Source of the DNA: JALYYC01 sp963795805
GTDB taxonomy: Bacteria; Chloroflexota; Dormibacteria; CF-121
Direction: 5' to 3'
DNA length: 64,000 bases
NCBI GenBank assembly: GCA_963795805.1
Contig: CAWCIV010000004.1
Span: 1,364,001-1,428,000 of the forward strand
The notes under the pieces are model-generated. The model was not told where the DNA came from, did no database searches, and was given only the letters and a program-made list of their open reading frames with translations. Both the position numbers and the translations under genes were made by a program. Positions 8,516-17,646 of this stretch are shown here, piece by piece. Positions within the stretch are counted from its first letter, which is position 1; each line of letters begins with the position of its first letter.

Positions 8516-10099
8516 CTACGCGCTCTCGCCGACCGTGCCGGCGGTGGCGGGGGCATCGACCTGCGCGGCGGATGGAGCATTCCGGATCCAGAGGGCATTG
8601 ACCAGGGCGCCTACCAGCAGCAACCCGGCGCCGAGCAGCATGGCGAGGTGGAAGGAGCTGCCCGAGGCATCGCGGACCAGGCCGGCCAGACTCGGATCTC
8701 CGGGAGGGTTGAGCGGGCTGACGAGCTTGCGGAACTGCGATGAGGAGACATCGATTTGGGTCCGCCGGCTCGCGATGTAGGAGTAGAAGGCGGAGGTGAG
8801 GAAGACGAAGATCAGCGCGCCCGCGAGTTGCGGTCCAACGCGCGAGATCGCGTTGTTGATGGCGGATCCCAGGCCCGCATTTCGTGATGGGATCGAGGCC
8901 ATCAGTGCCGTGGTCAACGGCGCCACCAGCATGCAGAGGCCGAGGCCGAAGATGATGCTCCCGGGGAGCAGGTCGATGACGTACGAGAGGGTGGGGAGGT
9001 ACGTCGATGGATCGCCCAGCTGGAGCCGCCACGGAACGCTGGTTGGGGGGATGCGTGCATACCAGAGCACACCGAGTGCCATGATGGCCGGCCCGGCTGC
9101 CATGAACCAGCGCGCCCCGATGCGGCCGGCGAGTTTCCCAAAGCGGGCGGAGAGGAAGATCAGGAACAGCGAGCCCGGCAGTCCGGCGAGCCCGGCCGCC
9201 GCCGCCGTGTAGCCGAGTGTCCCCTGCATGAAGATGGCGAGGTAATAGAAGGTCACGTAGAGCGCGCCATAGATCAGGAGCGTCGAGATGTTCGTGACGG
9301 TGAAGTTGCGCGACTTGAACAGTTGCAACGGGATCAGGGGATGCGGCGCTCGGCTCATGTAGAAGGGGAGGGCGAGGGTGAAAAGGGCGCCGACCGCGAG
9401 GGCGAGGTAGCCAACCGGATCCTTCCAGTCCCTTTGCTCGCCATAGATGGCGCCGAACGCCAGGCCACCGACGGCGAGGGCCACAATCGCCGACCCGAGC
9501 CAGTCGAACTTGTTGGAGGCATTCTCGTCGCGGCTTTCAGGCACGTGTGCGTACGTCGCCCAGATGGCGATCAGAATGAGGGGAACGTTGATCAGAAAGG
9601 CAGCCCGCCAGGAGATGCTGTCGACCAGCAGGCCGCCAACGAAGGGCCCGAGGACCGTGGTGGCCCCCGAGGCACCGGCCCAGATGCCGAAGGCCCAGCC
9701 GCGTTGCTCACCCTCGAAGTTCGCCGTGATCAGCGCGATGGACCCTGGCACCAGCAGCGCCCCGGCTGCTCCTTGGAGGACCCGAAAGACGACGAGCAAC
9801 TCCATGCTGGGGGCGAGCCCGCAGAGCACCGACGTCAGTCCGAAGCCGATCAAGCCGAACGCAAACATCCGCTTGCGGCCGAAGTAATCGTTCAGGGCCC
9901 CGGCCAGGATCAACAGCGCGCTCAGCGTGAGCAGGTAGGCGTTATAGACATAGGACTGGCCCTCGAGCACGCCGAACAGGGAGCGAGGCAGATCCCGGCC
10001 GATCCGCGGGAGGGCGACGTTGACGACGGTCGAGTCGAGGAAGACGATTCCGGAGCCAAGCACCGCCGCGACGAGGATCCAGCTACGTCGGTCAGTCAT
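8516..10099 (-). CDS. MFS transporter, DHA2 (14-TM) family drug/proton antiporter type
   Basis: 527 residues from an ATG at 10099, chosen because GGAGGGGA sits just upstream; a GTG at 10144 would add 15 residues. The first helix holds the DHA2 motif 'LDSTVVNVALPRIGRDL'. Motif A is 'GALNDYFGRKRMF', and 'RVLQGAAGALLVPGSIALI' is typical of EmrB/QacA proteins. About 14 membrane helices are predicted, the last near residue 500. It would sit in the cytoplasmic membrane and export a hydrophobic compound by proton antiport. No MarR- or TetR-type regulator is next to it. The 74-bp gap upstream could hold its own promoter. Confidence 0.85.
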   Translation of the reverse strand: MTDRRSWILVAAVLGSGIVFLDSTVVNVALPRIGRDLPRSLFGVLEGQSYVYNAYLLTLSALLILAGALNDYFGRKRMFAFGLIGFGLTSVLCGLAPSMELLVVFRVLQGAAGALLVPGSIALITANFEGEQRGWAFGIWAGASGATTVLGPFVGGLLVDSISWRAAFLINVPLILIAIWATYAHVPESRDENASNKFDWLGSAIVALAVGGLAFGAIYGEQRDWKDPVGYLALAVGALFTLALPFYMSRAPHPLIPLQLFKSRNFTVTNISTLLIYGALYVTFYYLAIFMQGTLGYTAAAAGLAGLPGSLFLIFLSARFGKLAGRIGARWFMAAGPAIMALGVLWYARIPPTSVPWRLQLGDPSTYLPTLSYVIDLLPGSIIFGLGLCMLVAPLTTALMASIPSRNAGLGSAINNAISRVGPQLAGALIFVFLTSAFYSYIASRRTQIDVSSSQFRKLVSPLNPPGDPSLAGLVRDASGSSFHLAMLLGAGLLLVGALVNALWIRNAPSAAQVDAPATAGTVGESA

Positions 10100-10173
10100 A
10101 CGTCCCCTCCTGCTGCCTGTTGGCAGATCGTACAACTCGGACACGGCCGCTGCTTATTCCGATCGCCGGGCCT

Positions 10174-12078
10174 TCAGGCGATAAGGGACCGGGCGGGGGA
10201 GAAGCGCTGGGAGTCATCGCCTTCATCCGATCGGATCACGTGCATCACCGCGTTGATCAGGGCCAGGTGGGTGAACGCCTGCGGGAAATTACCGAGGTGG
10301 CGTGCATTCCGCGTATCGATCTCCTCGGCGTAGAGGCCGAGCGGGCTGGCAAAGGACAGCATCTTCTCGCAGAGGTGACGGGCACGCTGCCGGTCGCCGA
10401 TCTCCGAGAGCGCCGAGACCAGCCAGAACGAGCAGATGGCAAAGGTGCCTTCCTCACCGGACAGCCCGTCGTCGGTCTCGTTGACGCGATAGCGAAGGAC
10501 CAGGCCGTCGACGGTAAGCTCGTCGGCGATGACGCAGACCGTCTTCTTGATCCGCTCGTCGGTCGGCGGAAGGAACCGCACGAGCGGCATCAGCAACACC
10601 GAGGCATCGAGGGCCGGACTGCCATACGCCTGGGTAAAGACGCCTCGCTTGTCCACGCCCTTCTTGCAGAGGTCGGCGTGGATCTCGGCGGCGATCGAGC
10701 GCCAGTGTTCGGCAACCTGGGTCTCGCCGCGCAAAAGCGCCAGCCGGGCGCCGCGGTCCACCGCCACCCAGCACATGAGCTTGGACGAGGTGAAATGCTT
10801 TGCGGGCCCGCGGATTTCCCAGATGCCCTGGTCAGGCTCGCGCCAGTTCGCAATCGCGCACTCCACGGCGTGTCGCAGGAGCGGCCAGACGCGTTCCGGC
10901 AGCCGGTCTCGGGACTTCGTGTGCAGGTACACGGAGTCGAGGACCGCGCCCCACACATCATGTTGCGTCTGGTTGTAGGCAGCGTTGCCCAAACGCACTG
11001 GACGGGCGCCGTCGTAGCCGGTGAGGTGCGGCAGCGTCGTTTCGTCGAGCTGGCGCTCGCCACCGATGCCGTACATGATCTGGAGGTCACGGTCCTCTGT
11101 CACGTCGCCAATGAAGGCGAAGAAGTCATTTGCCTCGTGATCGAAACCGAGCGTGTACAAGGCCCAGAGCATGAAGGTCGAGTCGCGGATCCAGCTGTAG
11201 CGATAGTCCCAGTTTCGCTCCCCGTGTGGGGTCTCGGGTAGCGAGGTCGTGGCGGCGGCGAGCAGGGCGCCCGTCGGGGTATAGATCAGGCCCTTGAGGG
11301 TCAACGCGCTGCGCTGCAGGATCGGCGCCCAGGGGTGATCGGGGAAATCGCCATGATTCAGCCAGTCGCGCCAGAACTGCGCCGTCCGCTCGATCCTCGC
11401 GGTGGCGTCGTCAAATGAGGTGATCTCCTCATGATGGGACCAGGAGAACGCGGCAAAGGCGGTCTCGCCGGCCTTCAGCGTGGACCGGGCGCTCGCCTTC
11501 CGGCCCTCGAATCCCAGCCGAAGGCTGGTGCTGATACGAAGGCGCGACTCGTAACCCGCGACGGTCGCCTCGGCACAGCTGTACCCCGTCCCGCTAAAGT
11601 CCCAATCGGCGTCGCCCCGTCCGTAGTTACCCACTGGCTCACATTCGAGGCTGAGCTCGACGGTGCCGTTCACGCAACGCGCCGTGCGCACGAAGATGTG
11701 CTCTGCCTGGGTGTCGGTGGGCGGCCGGCGGAAATGGTCGGAGCGCCGGGTCACGTCGTGCCAGGGTCCGATCAACAGTGCGTCGCGTACGACGAGCCAT
11801 CCGCGCTTGGTTCGCCAGGTCGTCTCCAGGACAAGCGTGCCCGGAAGGTAGCGCCGCGCGACGGGCACCATGACGTCGGCGGGGCCCACCCGGAAGCCGC
11901 CCGCGGCACGGTCCAGGATGGCGCCAAAGACGCTGGGCGAATCGGGGCGCGGCAGGCACATCCACTCGACGTTCCCGCTAGGCGCGACCAGCGCATTGAC
12001 CTCACCGTCGGCGAGGAAGGCATACTCGGCGATAGGCGGGAAGGGGCTCTTCTGTTGGTCACTCAGGTCTATAGCCAC
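10174..12078 (-). CDS. Glycoside hydrolase family 15 protein (glucoamylase/trehalase type)
   Basis: 634 residues from a GTG start. The N-terminal super-sandwich begins with the family hallmark 'IAEYAFLADGEVNALVAPSG' and 'PRPDSPSVFGAILDR'. The (alpha/alpha)6 catalytic domain carries 'NWDYRYSWIRDSTFMLWAL' near residue 290 and the general acid region 'GIWEIRG' near 420. The catalytic base is in 'EEGTFAICSFWLVSAL' near 575. Relatives in Actinobacteria are trehalases or glucan 1,4-alpha-glucosidases; I cannot separate these from sequence. It is probably cytoplasmic (no signal peptide) and fits the glycogen or trehalose turnover suggested by the debranching enzymes. It follows the small protein gene by 4 bp. 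Confidence 0.88.
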   Translation of the reverse strand: MAIDLSDQQKSPFPPIAEYAFLADGEVNALVAPSGNVEWMCLPRPDSPSVFGAILDRAAGGFRVGPADVMVPVARRYLPGTLVLETTWRTKRGWLVVRDALLIGPWHDVTRRSDHFRRPPTDTQAEHIFVRTARCVNGTVELSLECEPVGNYGRGDADWDFSGTGYSCAEATVAGYESRLRISTSLRLGFEGRKASARSTLKAGETAFAAFSWSHHEEITSFDDATARIERTAQFWRDWLNHGDFPDHPWAPILQRSALTLKGLIYTPTGALLAAATTSLPETPHGERNWDYRYSWIRDSTFMLWALYTLGFDHEANDFFAFIGDVTEDRDLQIMYGIGGERQLDETTLPHLTGYDGARPVRLGNAAYNQTQHDVWGAVLDSVYLHTKSRDRLPERVWPLLRHAVECAIANWREPDQGIWEIRGPAKHFTSSKLMCWVAVDRGARLALLRGETQVAEHWRSIAAEIHADLCKKGVDKRGVFTQAYGSPALDASVLLMPLVRFLPPTDERIKKTVCVIADELTVDGLVLRYRVNETDDGLSGEEGTFAICSFWLVSALSEIGDRQRARHLCEKMLSFASPLGLYAEEIDTRNARHLGNFPQAFTHLALINAVMHVIRSDEGDDSQRFSPARSLIA

Positions 12079-12082
12079 TGAG

Positions 12083-12379
12083 CTACTGACGGCTGAAGTG
12101 GCTCAGGAGTTCGCGAGCGTAGTAATCCTCCCAGCGGCCGGCCGGCTTTTGCTCCGTGAACTCCCGATCGAGGCGGACGAGCATGTAGACGAGCTCACTC
12201 CGAACCGGCGCCCCACCCAGCAACTCGGGCAATTCCGAGAGGTTGATCAGCCAGTCCGCGTACCAGGATGCCCAATCGGGATCCGCCCCGCCGACGATCC
12301 GGTAGACGCGATGATGCGTTTCGCCGGCTTCGTGAAGGAGTGCGGCGACGGAAGCGGCGGCGTCAGGCATCGGCCTCAT
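12083..12379 (-). CDS. Small conserved hypothetical protein
   Basis: 98 residues from an ATG at 12379; the longer in-frame start at 12454 would overlap the divergent debranching gene and is unlikely. The protein is soluble, mostly helical and acidic, with 'HHRVYRIVGG', 'DWASWYADWLINLSELPELLG' and 'LDREFTEQKPAGRWEDYYARELL'. I do not recognise a named family. It starts the minus-strand run that continues 4 bp later into the GH15 enzyme, which suggests a helper role there, by position only. It diverges from the debranching gene at 12417 with only 37 bp between starts. Confidence 0.6.
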   Translation of the reverse strand: MRPMPDAAASVAALLHEAGETHHRVYRIVGGADPDWASWYADWLINLSELPELLGGAPVRSELVYMLVRLDREFTEQKPAGRWEDYYARELLSHFSRQ

Positions 12380-12416
12380 CACGCTAGCAGACCGTGGTCT
12401 GTAACATCGGCACCGG

Positions 12417-14588
12417 ATGCCCGTTACCGTCGGTCCATCGACCGTCACCATCAATCACGACCGGCAATTCCTGGTCTGCCAGCGCGACGGCACCGTCGCT
12501 CCAACCGGGGACGTCGGGTTCTACGCGAAAGACACCCGGCTCGTAAGCGGCTACGGCGTCACGATCAATGGCCGGCCGCCGCTCCTGCTCGACGCGACCG
12601 CCGTCGAGCACTTCTCGGCGCGCCACGAGTTCATGACGCCAGAGCTGCCGCTGAGCCCAGGGGCCGAAGACGGAACGGACGGCGTGCTGGCGGAGGGGTC
12701 GGTCGGCTTCCGGTTGGAACGCAGCATCCTCGAAGGCGTGCACGAGGACTACGACCTCACCAGCTACACGAACCATCCGGTCCGACTGGTCCTCGAGGTC
12801 GCCATCGAGTCGGACTTCGCCGACATCTTCGACGTGCGCGGCCGCCGCCTGATCCGGCGTGGGGACATCCAGACGACCTGGGGGCGGCGGATCGCGGAGC
12901 TCCGCAGCTCCTACCGCAATCGGTCGTTCCGCCGAGGCCTGGTGGTCAAGGTCGAAAAGCCCGGATCGCCGCCGGGCTTCGCCAATGGCCGGCTCGTCTT
13001 CACCTGTGAGATCGCGCCGCGGGCGACCTGGCACGTCTGTCTGCTCTGGCTCCCGGTAATCGGCGAGCATGAGGCACGCACGCTGCCCTGCAACACCGTG
13101 ACGGCCGCGCAGGCCAAGATCAACCTCCACCCACTGCCCCCGGTCGAGCTGATCACGACCCAGCACGCCACGCTCCCGGCGATCTGGCGCCAGGCGGCAG
13201 AAGACATCGAGGCGCTCCGGATGGTGGACACCGCGGTGGGGAAGAGCGTATTCGTGCCGGCGGCGGGCATCCCCTGGTTCGTCACCATCTTCGGCCGGGA
13301 CTCGTTGGTCGTCTCGCTCGAGAGTATCAGCGGCTATCCCGAGTTCGCCTTGGGCGCGCTCCATGCGCTGGCGCGCGTGCAGGCCAAAGACGACGATCCG
13401 GAGCAGGACAAGGAGCCCGGGAAGATCCCGCATGAGGTCCGATCCGGCGAACTCGCCAGCCTCGGGCTGCTGCCCTTCGCGCCGTACTACGGCACCCACG
13501 ATGCGACGCCGCTTTACATCATCGTGCTTTCCTACGCGTACCAGTGGACCGGCGACCTCGGGCTGCTGCGGCGCTATCGGAAGAACGCCGACGCGGCGCT
13601 GCGCTGGATCCTGAAGTACGGCGACCGGGACGGCGACGGGTTCCAGGAGTACCTCCGCCGCTCGAAGCACGGGATTCAAAACCAGGGATGGAAGGACTCA
13701 TGGGATGCCATCCGGCACGCGGACGGCTCGATCCCGGAGGGACCGATCGCGCTCTGCGAGCTGCAGGGCTACGCCTTCGATGCCCTGCTGCGGATGGCCG
13801 AGATCTATGACCTGCTGGAGGAACCGAAACGCGCCGCCGACATGCGCAGCAAGGCACGCCGGCTCTACGAGCGGTTCAATGAGGTCTTCTGGTGGGAGTC
13901 GGAGGGGACCTACTACCTCGGACTGGACGGCCAGAAGCGGCCGCTCGAGACGGTCGCGTCGAATGCCGGCCACTGCCTTGGCAGCGGGATCGTGCCGCCC
14001 GACCGGGCCGGTCGTGTCGTCGACCGCCTGATGGCGGAGGATATGTGGAGCGGCTGGGGCGTCCGGACGCTCTCCAGCGCGCATCCCGGGTACAACCCCT
14101 TCTCCTATCACTGTGGGTCGATCTGGCCCCACGACAACGCAAACCTGGCGGGCGGATTTCGGCGGGCCGGCCGGCATAAGGAGGCGCAGCAGGTGGCGGA
14201 GGGCATCTTCGCCGCCGCCGAGCGATTCCAGGCATACCGGCTTCCGGAGCTGTTCGCCGGCCTGCCGCGCGATGCCGGCGCCTTTCCGGTGCCCTACCTT
14301 GGCGCCAACGTGCCGCAGGCGTGGGCGGCCGCGGCGGTCTTCCGGCTGGTCGCAATCCTCTGCGGGATCCATACGGTCGGCCGCAGTCGGACGATGTACG
14401 TCAACCCGGACCTGCCCGATTGGTTGCCCTCGCTCACGTTGAAGAATCTTCGTGTCGGCGACGGATCACTCGACCTGCAGATGGACACGGACCGAGTCCA
14501 GGTGCTTCGCAACACCACCGGATACTCGGTCGTCCATGGCCGCCTTCCGCGACCGGCCCTGCCGGAGGCGCCGCTGGCCCGAAGCTGA
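12417..14588 (+). CDS. Amylo-alpha-1,6-glucosidase / glycogen debranching enzyme (copy 1)
   Basis: 723 residues. The N-terminal domain starts 'MPVTVGPSTVTINHDRQF' and is the beta-sandwich of bacterial debranching enzymes. From about residue 280 there is an (alpha/alpha)6 barrel with 'IPWFVTIFGRDSLV' (first catalytic acidic region), 'GDGFQEYLRRSKHGIQNQGWKDSWDA' split across the active site, and 'GSIWPHDNANLAGG'. The enzyme would hydrolyse alpha-1,6 branches in glycogen or maltodextrin. It is close in sequence along its whole length to the protein at 24727-26892, so the two are paralogues. Length is normal and no signal peptide is present. Confidence 0.88.
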   Translation: MPVTVGPSTVTINHDRQFLVCQRDGTVAPTGDVGFYAKDTRLVSGYGVTINGRPPLLLDATAVEHFSARHEFMTPELPLSPGAEDGTDGVLAEGSVGFRLERSILEGVHEDYDLTSYTNHPVRLVLEVAIESDFADIFDVRGRRLIRRGDIQTTWGRRIAELRSSYRNRSFRRGLVVKVEKPGSPPGFANGRLVFTCEIAPRATWHVCLLWLPVIGEHEARTLPCNTVTAAQAKINLHPLPPVELITTQHATLPAIWRQAAEDIEALRMVDTAVGKSVFVPAAGIPWFVTIFGRDSLVVSLESISGYPEFALGALHALARVQAKDDDPEQDKEPGKIPHEVRSGELASLGLLPFAPYYGTHDATPLYIIVLSYAYQWTGDLGLLRRYRKNADAALRWILKYGDRDGDGFQEYLRRSKHGIQNQGWKDSWDAIRHADGSIPEGPIALCELQGYAFDALLRMAEIYDLLEEPKRAADMRSKARRLYERFNEVFWWESEGTYYLGLDGQKRPLETVASNAGHCLGSGIVPPDRAGRVVDRLMAEDMWSGWGVRTLSSAHPGYNPFSYHCGSIWPHDNANLAGGFRRAGRHKEAQQVAEGIFAAAERFQAYRLPELFAGLPRDAGAFPVPYLGANVPQAWAAAAVFRLVAILCGIHTVGRSRTMYVNPDLPDWLPSLTLKNLRVGDGSLDLQMDTDRVQVLRNTTGYSVVHGRLPRPALPEAPLARS

Positions 14589-14595
14589 GGGCGAC

Positions 14596-14841
14596 CTAGT
14601 GCCCTTCGTGGACCTCGTAGAGCTCGTTGGCGGGATGGCCCGCTTTCTTGTGGACCGCGGCGACGGCCTCCTTGTTCGGCCCCTTGGCGAGACAGAAGAC
14701 CTTGCCCGCCTTCGAGTCAAGCCAGTAGCTCACGTATTCCACGCCGGTGCCCTTCTGGGCCTCGACATCGAGTTGGTGCGCCTGGGCCAGCTGCTCGGGA
14801 GTCACGTGCATGCCTTCATGCACATCCATATACGTCGGCAT
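14596..14841 (-). CDS. Small DUF4242-like (nickel-responsive-type) protein
   Basis: 81 residues from an ATG at 14841. A strong Shine-Dalgarno GGAGGTGG lies just upstream, so this start is preferred over the long upstream extension. The sequence 'MPTYMDVHEGMHVTPEQLAQ', then 'GVEYVSYWLDSKAGKVFCL' and 'AVHKKAGHPANELYEV', matches the small alpha/beta family known as DUF4242 or SCO4226-like, which form dimers and in one characterised case bind nickel. Function here is unknown. It converges on the debranching gene with a 7-bp gap. Confidence 0.75.
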   Translation of the reverse strand: MPTYMDVHEGMHVTPEQLAQAHQLDVEAQKGTGVEYVSYWLDSKAGKVFCLAKGPNKEAVAAVHKKAGHPANELYEVHEGH

Positions 14842-14897
14842 CGTTTCCACCTCCAGGTATTCGTCCCGAGCTGACGTCAGCGCCGGGATCGTGCCAA

Positions 14898-15263
14898 TTA
14901 TGCGCCGAGTGAGCGCCGCCAGCCGCGGAGCTCGAGGATCCCAAATCCGAGACCTGCCAGCGCGAGGGCAAGGGCGACCAGGAAGACTCCGGTCGTGAAC
15001 CCTTGGTAGCACCCTGAGCCGGTGCCCTGTACGCAGGGCGGCTGACGTAGCAGGCTGGGAAACAACAGGAGCGCCACCGATGCACCAGACCCGTAGAGCA
15101 GGCCAGACCAGCCCCGCCAGCGGCGCCGGTACCGGTATTTGATTCCCAGCCATGCGGCCAGGACTAGGCCGACCACGAGGAAAAGGAGGCCCCCACTGAA
15201 GGCGCTAACAAAGCCGACGCCTATTAGAATCCCGCTGAGTACCCAAAGCAGAGGCTGTCGCAC
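14898..15263 (-). CDS. Small integral membrane protein, unknown function
   Basis: 121 residues if translation begins at the GTG at 15263; a longer frame runs to 15356 but would cover the promoter repeats. Four hydrophobic segments are visible: 'LLWVLSGILIGVGFVSAF', 'GLLFLVVGLVLAAWLGI', 'LLYGSGASVALLLFPSLL' and 'FTTGVFLVALALALAGLGF'. Two cysteines flank a short loop (CVQGTGSGC) that would lie outside and could form a disulfide. I recognise no family. It diverges from the sugar ABC operon. Confidence 0.5.
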   Translation of the reverse strand: MRQPLLWVLSGILIGVGFVSAFSGGLLFLVVGLVLAAWLGIKYRYRRRWRGWSGLLYGSGASVALLLFPSLLRQPPCVQGTGSGCYQGFTTGVFLVALALALAGLGFGILELRGWRRSLGA

Positions 15264-15264
15264 G

Positions 15265-15304
15265 GTATTAGACAGTATTAGAACGAATTGACAGGAGTTG
15301 ACAG
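15265..15304. repeat. Four tandem 10-bp repeats upstream of the sugar ABC operon
   Basis: Four adjacent decamers fill 15265-15304: GTATTAGACA, GTATTAGAAC, GAATTGACAG and GAGTTGACAG. They share the core G-N-R-TT-R and are spaced exactly one helical turn apart. The last two each contain TTGACA (15288-15293 and 15298-15303), the -35 consensus. TATACA at 15326-15331 is the best -10-like hexamer, but its spacing (22 bp from the second TTGACA) is too long to be ideal. The array lies between divergent starts at 15263 and 15390 and is a likely promoter/operator. Confidence 0.55.
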
Positions 15305-15389
15305 CGCGGCGGCATGTGGTGATGCTATACATGCTCAGGGCGGGCAAGACGCGCACGTCTCGCTGAGCTGAATCTGGGAGGTGGAGTTC

Positions 15390-16686
15390 ATGCGACCAAT
15401 TCGAGCTGGCTTCGCGCTGGCGTTCGCAGGTGTGCTGACGCTGGCTGCGTGCGGCGGGACCGGAACCGGATCATCCGGGGCGACCAATGAGGCGGATGTC
15501 ACAGGGACGATCCGGGCCGCCAACTGGGGCGGAAACCCGACCGAGAATGCCCTGGTGAAAAAGTACGAAGCGGACTTCCACACGGCCAAGTACCCGAAGA
15601 TCACGGTCAACCAGGAGGAGATCCCGACCAACTTCGAGGACAAGATCAAGACCGAGATGTCCGCGAACAGTGAACCCGACGCTATGTACGTCAGCACCGC
15701 GCTGATGAACTTTGCGGCGCCGAACGGCCGCCTGCTGGATCTGACGCCGCTGATGTCCAAATGGGGCGTCAACGGCAGCGACTATGTGTCGACGCTGATG
15801 AGCCCCTGGCAGCTGAACGGCAAGCAGTACGCGCTGCCCAAAGACTTCGGCGACCTGGTGCTCTTCTACAACAAGTCGATGTTCTCTACGGCGGGGTTGC
15901 AGCCGCCCAGCCATCGTGGGATGCCGTCAAGGCGGACGCCAAGCAGCTGACGACCGGGACGGTCAAAGGAATCAGCCTGCCGACCGACGCCGCCCGCTTC
16001 GACGCGTTTCTCTTCGCCTACGGCGGCAAGGTCCTGAACAGCGACGGCAAGTCCGTCGCCTTCAACGAGTCAGCAGGCCCAGGATGCCCTGACCTTCTAC
16101 AGCTCCTTCCAGCTGGCAGGATCACAGCTCGGCGCTGCCGGACACGCTGGGCGCGACCTGGCCCGGCGATGCCTTCGGCAAGCAGAAGGCCGCCATGGTC
16201 ATCGAGGGCGGCTGGCTGATCCCCTACATGCACGACACCTACCCGTCGGTCCAGTACGGCAGCGTCAAGCTGCCCAAAGGGCCGGTCCAAGCAGGCCACG
16301 CTGCTGTTCACCAACGGTTGGGGATGCTCGGCCAAGACCAAGTCTCCGGATGCCTGCATGCTCTTCGTCAAGTACATGACCGGCAAGATCGTGCAGCAGC
16401 AGGTGCTGCAGAGCGGATTCGCGCTTCCGTCGCGGAAGGATCTCTCGAGCGATCCCGCGATCACCTCGAATCCCGGATGTGAAGAACCTATGGGATAGCG
16501 CGACGTTCGCCGTGCCCTGGACCTTCGGCCCGCATGAGAGCAAGATCAACGACGCCCAGAACACCGCGCTCCAGACCGTCTTGCTCGGGAAGGGGACTGT
16601 CAAGGCGGCGCTCGACAAGGCGCGCAGGACGCAACGCCGCCCTGGCGGGAGGCTGATCGAGCAGGCCTATACCGAAAAGGAAGTAA
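15390..16686 (+). pseudogene. Sugar ABC transporter substrate-binding lipoprotein, multiply frameshifted
   Basis: Starts at an ATG 8 bp after GGGAGG. The lipoprotein signal ends in LAAC, followed by a Gly/Ser/Thr linker and an extracellular solute-binding (family 1) domain: 'TIRAANWGGNPTENALVKKYEADF', 'YALPKDFGDLVLFYNKSMF'. The reading frame then shifts near 15905, 16070, 16130, 16284 and 16470, and probably twice more between 16620 and 16680. In each frame the family sequence resumes without loss ('SWDAVKADAKQL', 'MVIEGGWLIPYM', 'LLFTNGWGCSAKTKSPDACM', 'NLWDSATFAVPW'). The TAA at 16684-16686 is the likely original stop. It is either a recent pseudogene or a badly sequenced stretch. Confidence 0.8.
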
Positions 16687-16700
16687 GGGAGAAGACGAAG

Positions 16701-17645
16701 ATGGCGACCCTGGCGCCCCAAGCTCCAGCGCTTACGGCTGAGCCGAGTCTCAAGCCGAGGCGAAGTGGCATGGTTGCGGCGCAGCGACGGGCGGGTCTCC
16801 TCTTCGTCGCTCCCTACGTCCTCTTCTTCGTGATCCTGCAGGCAGCGGCGTTTGGCTTCGCGATCTGGGTCAGCTTTCACCACTACGACCTGCTGGCGCT
16901 CGACAATCCGTTTGTCGGTGTGCAGAATTACCTCGCGGCTGCCGGTCAACGCCGACTTCATGAAGGCGATGGGCAATACCACGGAGTACGCGGTGGTGGT
17001 CGTCATCCTGCAGACGATCTTCGCGCTGCTGCTCGCGGTGCTGCTCGACACCAAGATCAAGGGCCGGAACTTCTTCCGTTCGACCTGGTACACGCCCTCA
17101 ATCGCCTCGTCGGTCGTGATCTCGATGATCTTCCTCTACGTGTATCACCCGACCGGTCTGCTGAACAGCATCCTGGGCCTGGTCGGGATCCACACCAACA
17201 TCGCTTACTTGCAGACGACCACCTTCGCCCTGCCGGCGATCATGTTCCTGAACATCTGGACGACGGCTCCAACCTTCATGTTGATGTTCCTGGCGGGGCT
17301 GCAGGATATCCCCCGTGAGGTCTACGAGGCGGCGGAGGTCGACGGAGCCAGCGCGGTTCGTAAATTGTTCTCGATCACGATTCCTCTTCTGCGTCCGATC
17401 ATCTTCCTCGTCGTATCCCTTGGCATTATTGGCGCCTTCCAAGTCTTCGATCAGGTCTTCATCATGACCCGGGAGGCTCTCCGCTCAAGTCGACGCTGAC
17501 GGTCGCGTACCTGATTTACGAGAACCTGTTCAAGGACACCGGGACGGTCGGGATCGCCTGCGCCGAGGCCGTCACGCTGGGCATCATCATCTTTGCCTTG
17601 ACCCTGATCTCCCGCCGGGTCATCGACACCAAGATCGAGTACTGA
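16701..17645 (+). pseudogene. Sugar ABC transporter permease 1 (MalF type), two frameshifts
   Basis: Begins at an ATG preceded by GGGAGAAG, 14 bp after the binding-protein stop. Six membrane helices of a MalF/UgpA-type permease can be followed: 'AGLLFVAPYVLFFVILQ', then after a shift near 16945 'EYAVVVVILQTIFALLLAVLL', and the EAA loop 'EVYEAAEVDGASAVRKLFSITIPLL'. A second shift near 17482 is repaired by adding one G to a G run (giving 'REGSPLKSTLTVAYLI'). The tail ends '...VIDTKIEY' at a TGA at 17643-17645. Restored length is about 314 residues, normal for the family. Confidence 0.8.
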
Positions 17646-17646
17646 A

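Noticed and set aside
12384..13679. Minus-strand open frame of 431 codons opposite debranching enzyme copy 1
   Set aside because: Shadow frame of a well-supported gene; no motifs, and the sense gene aligns with its paralogue throughout.
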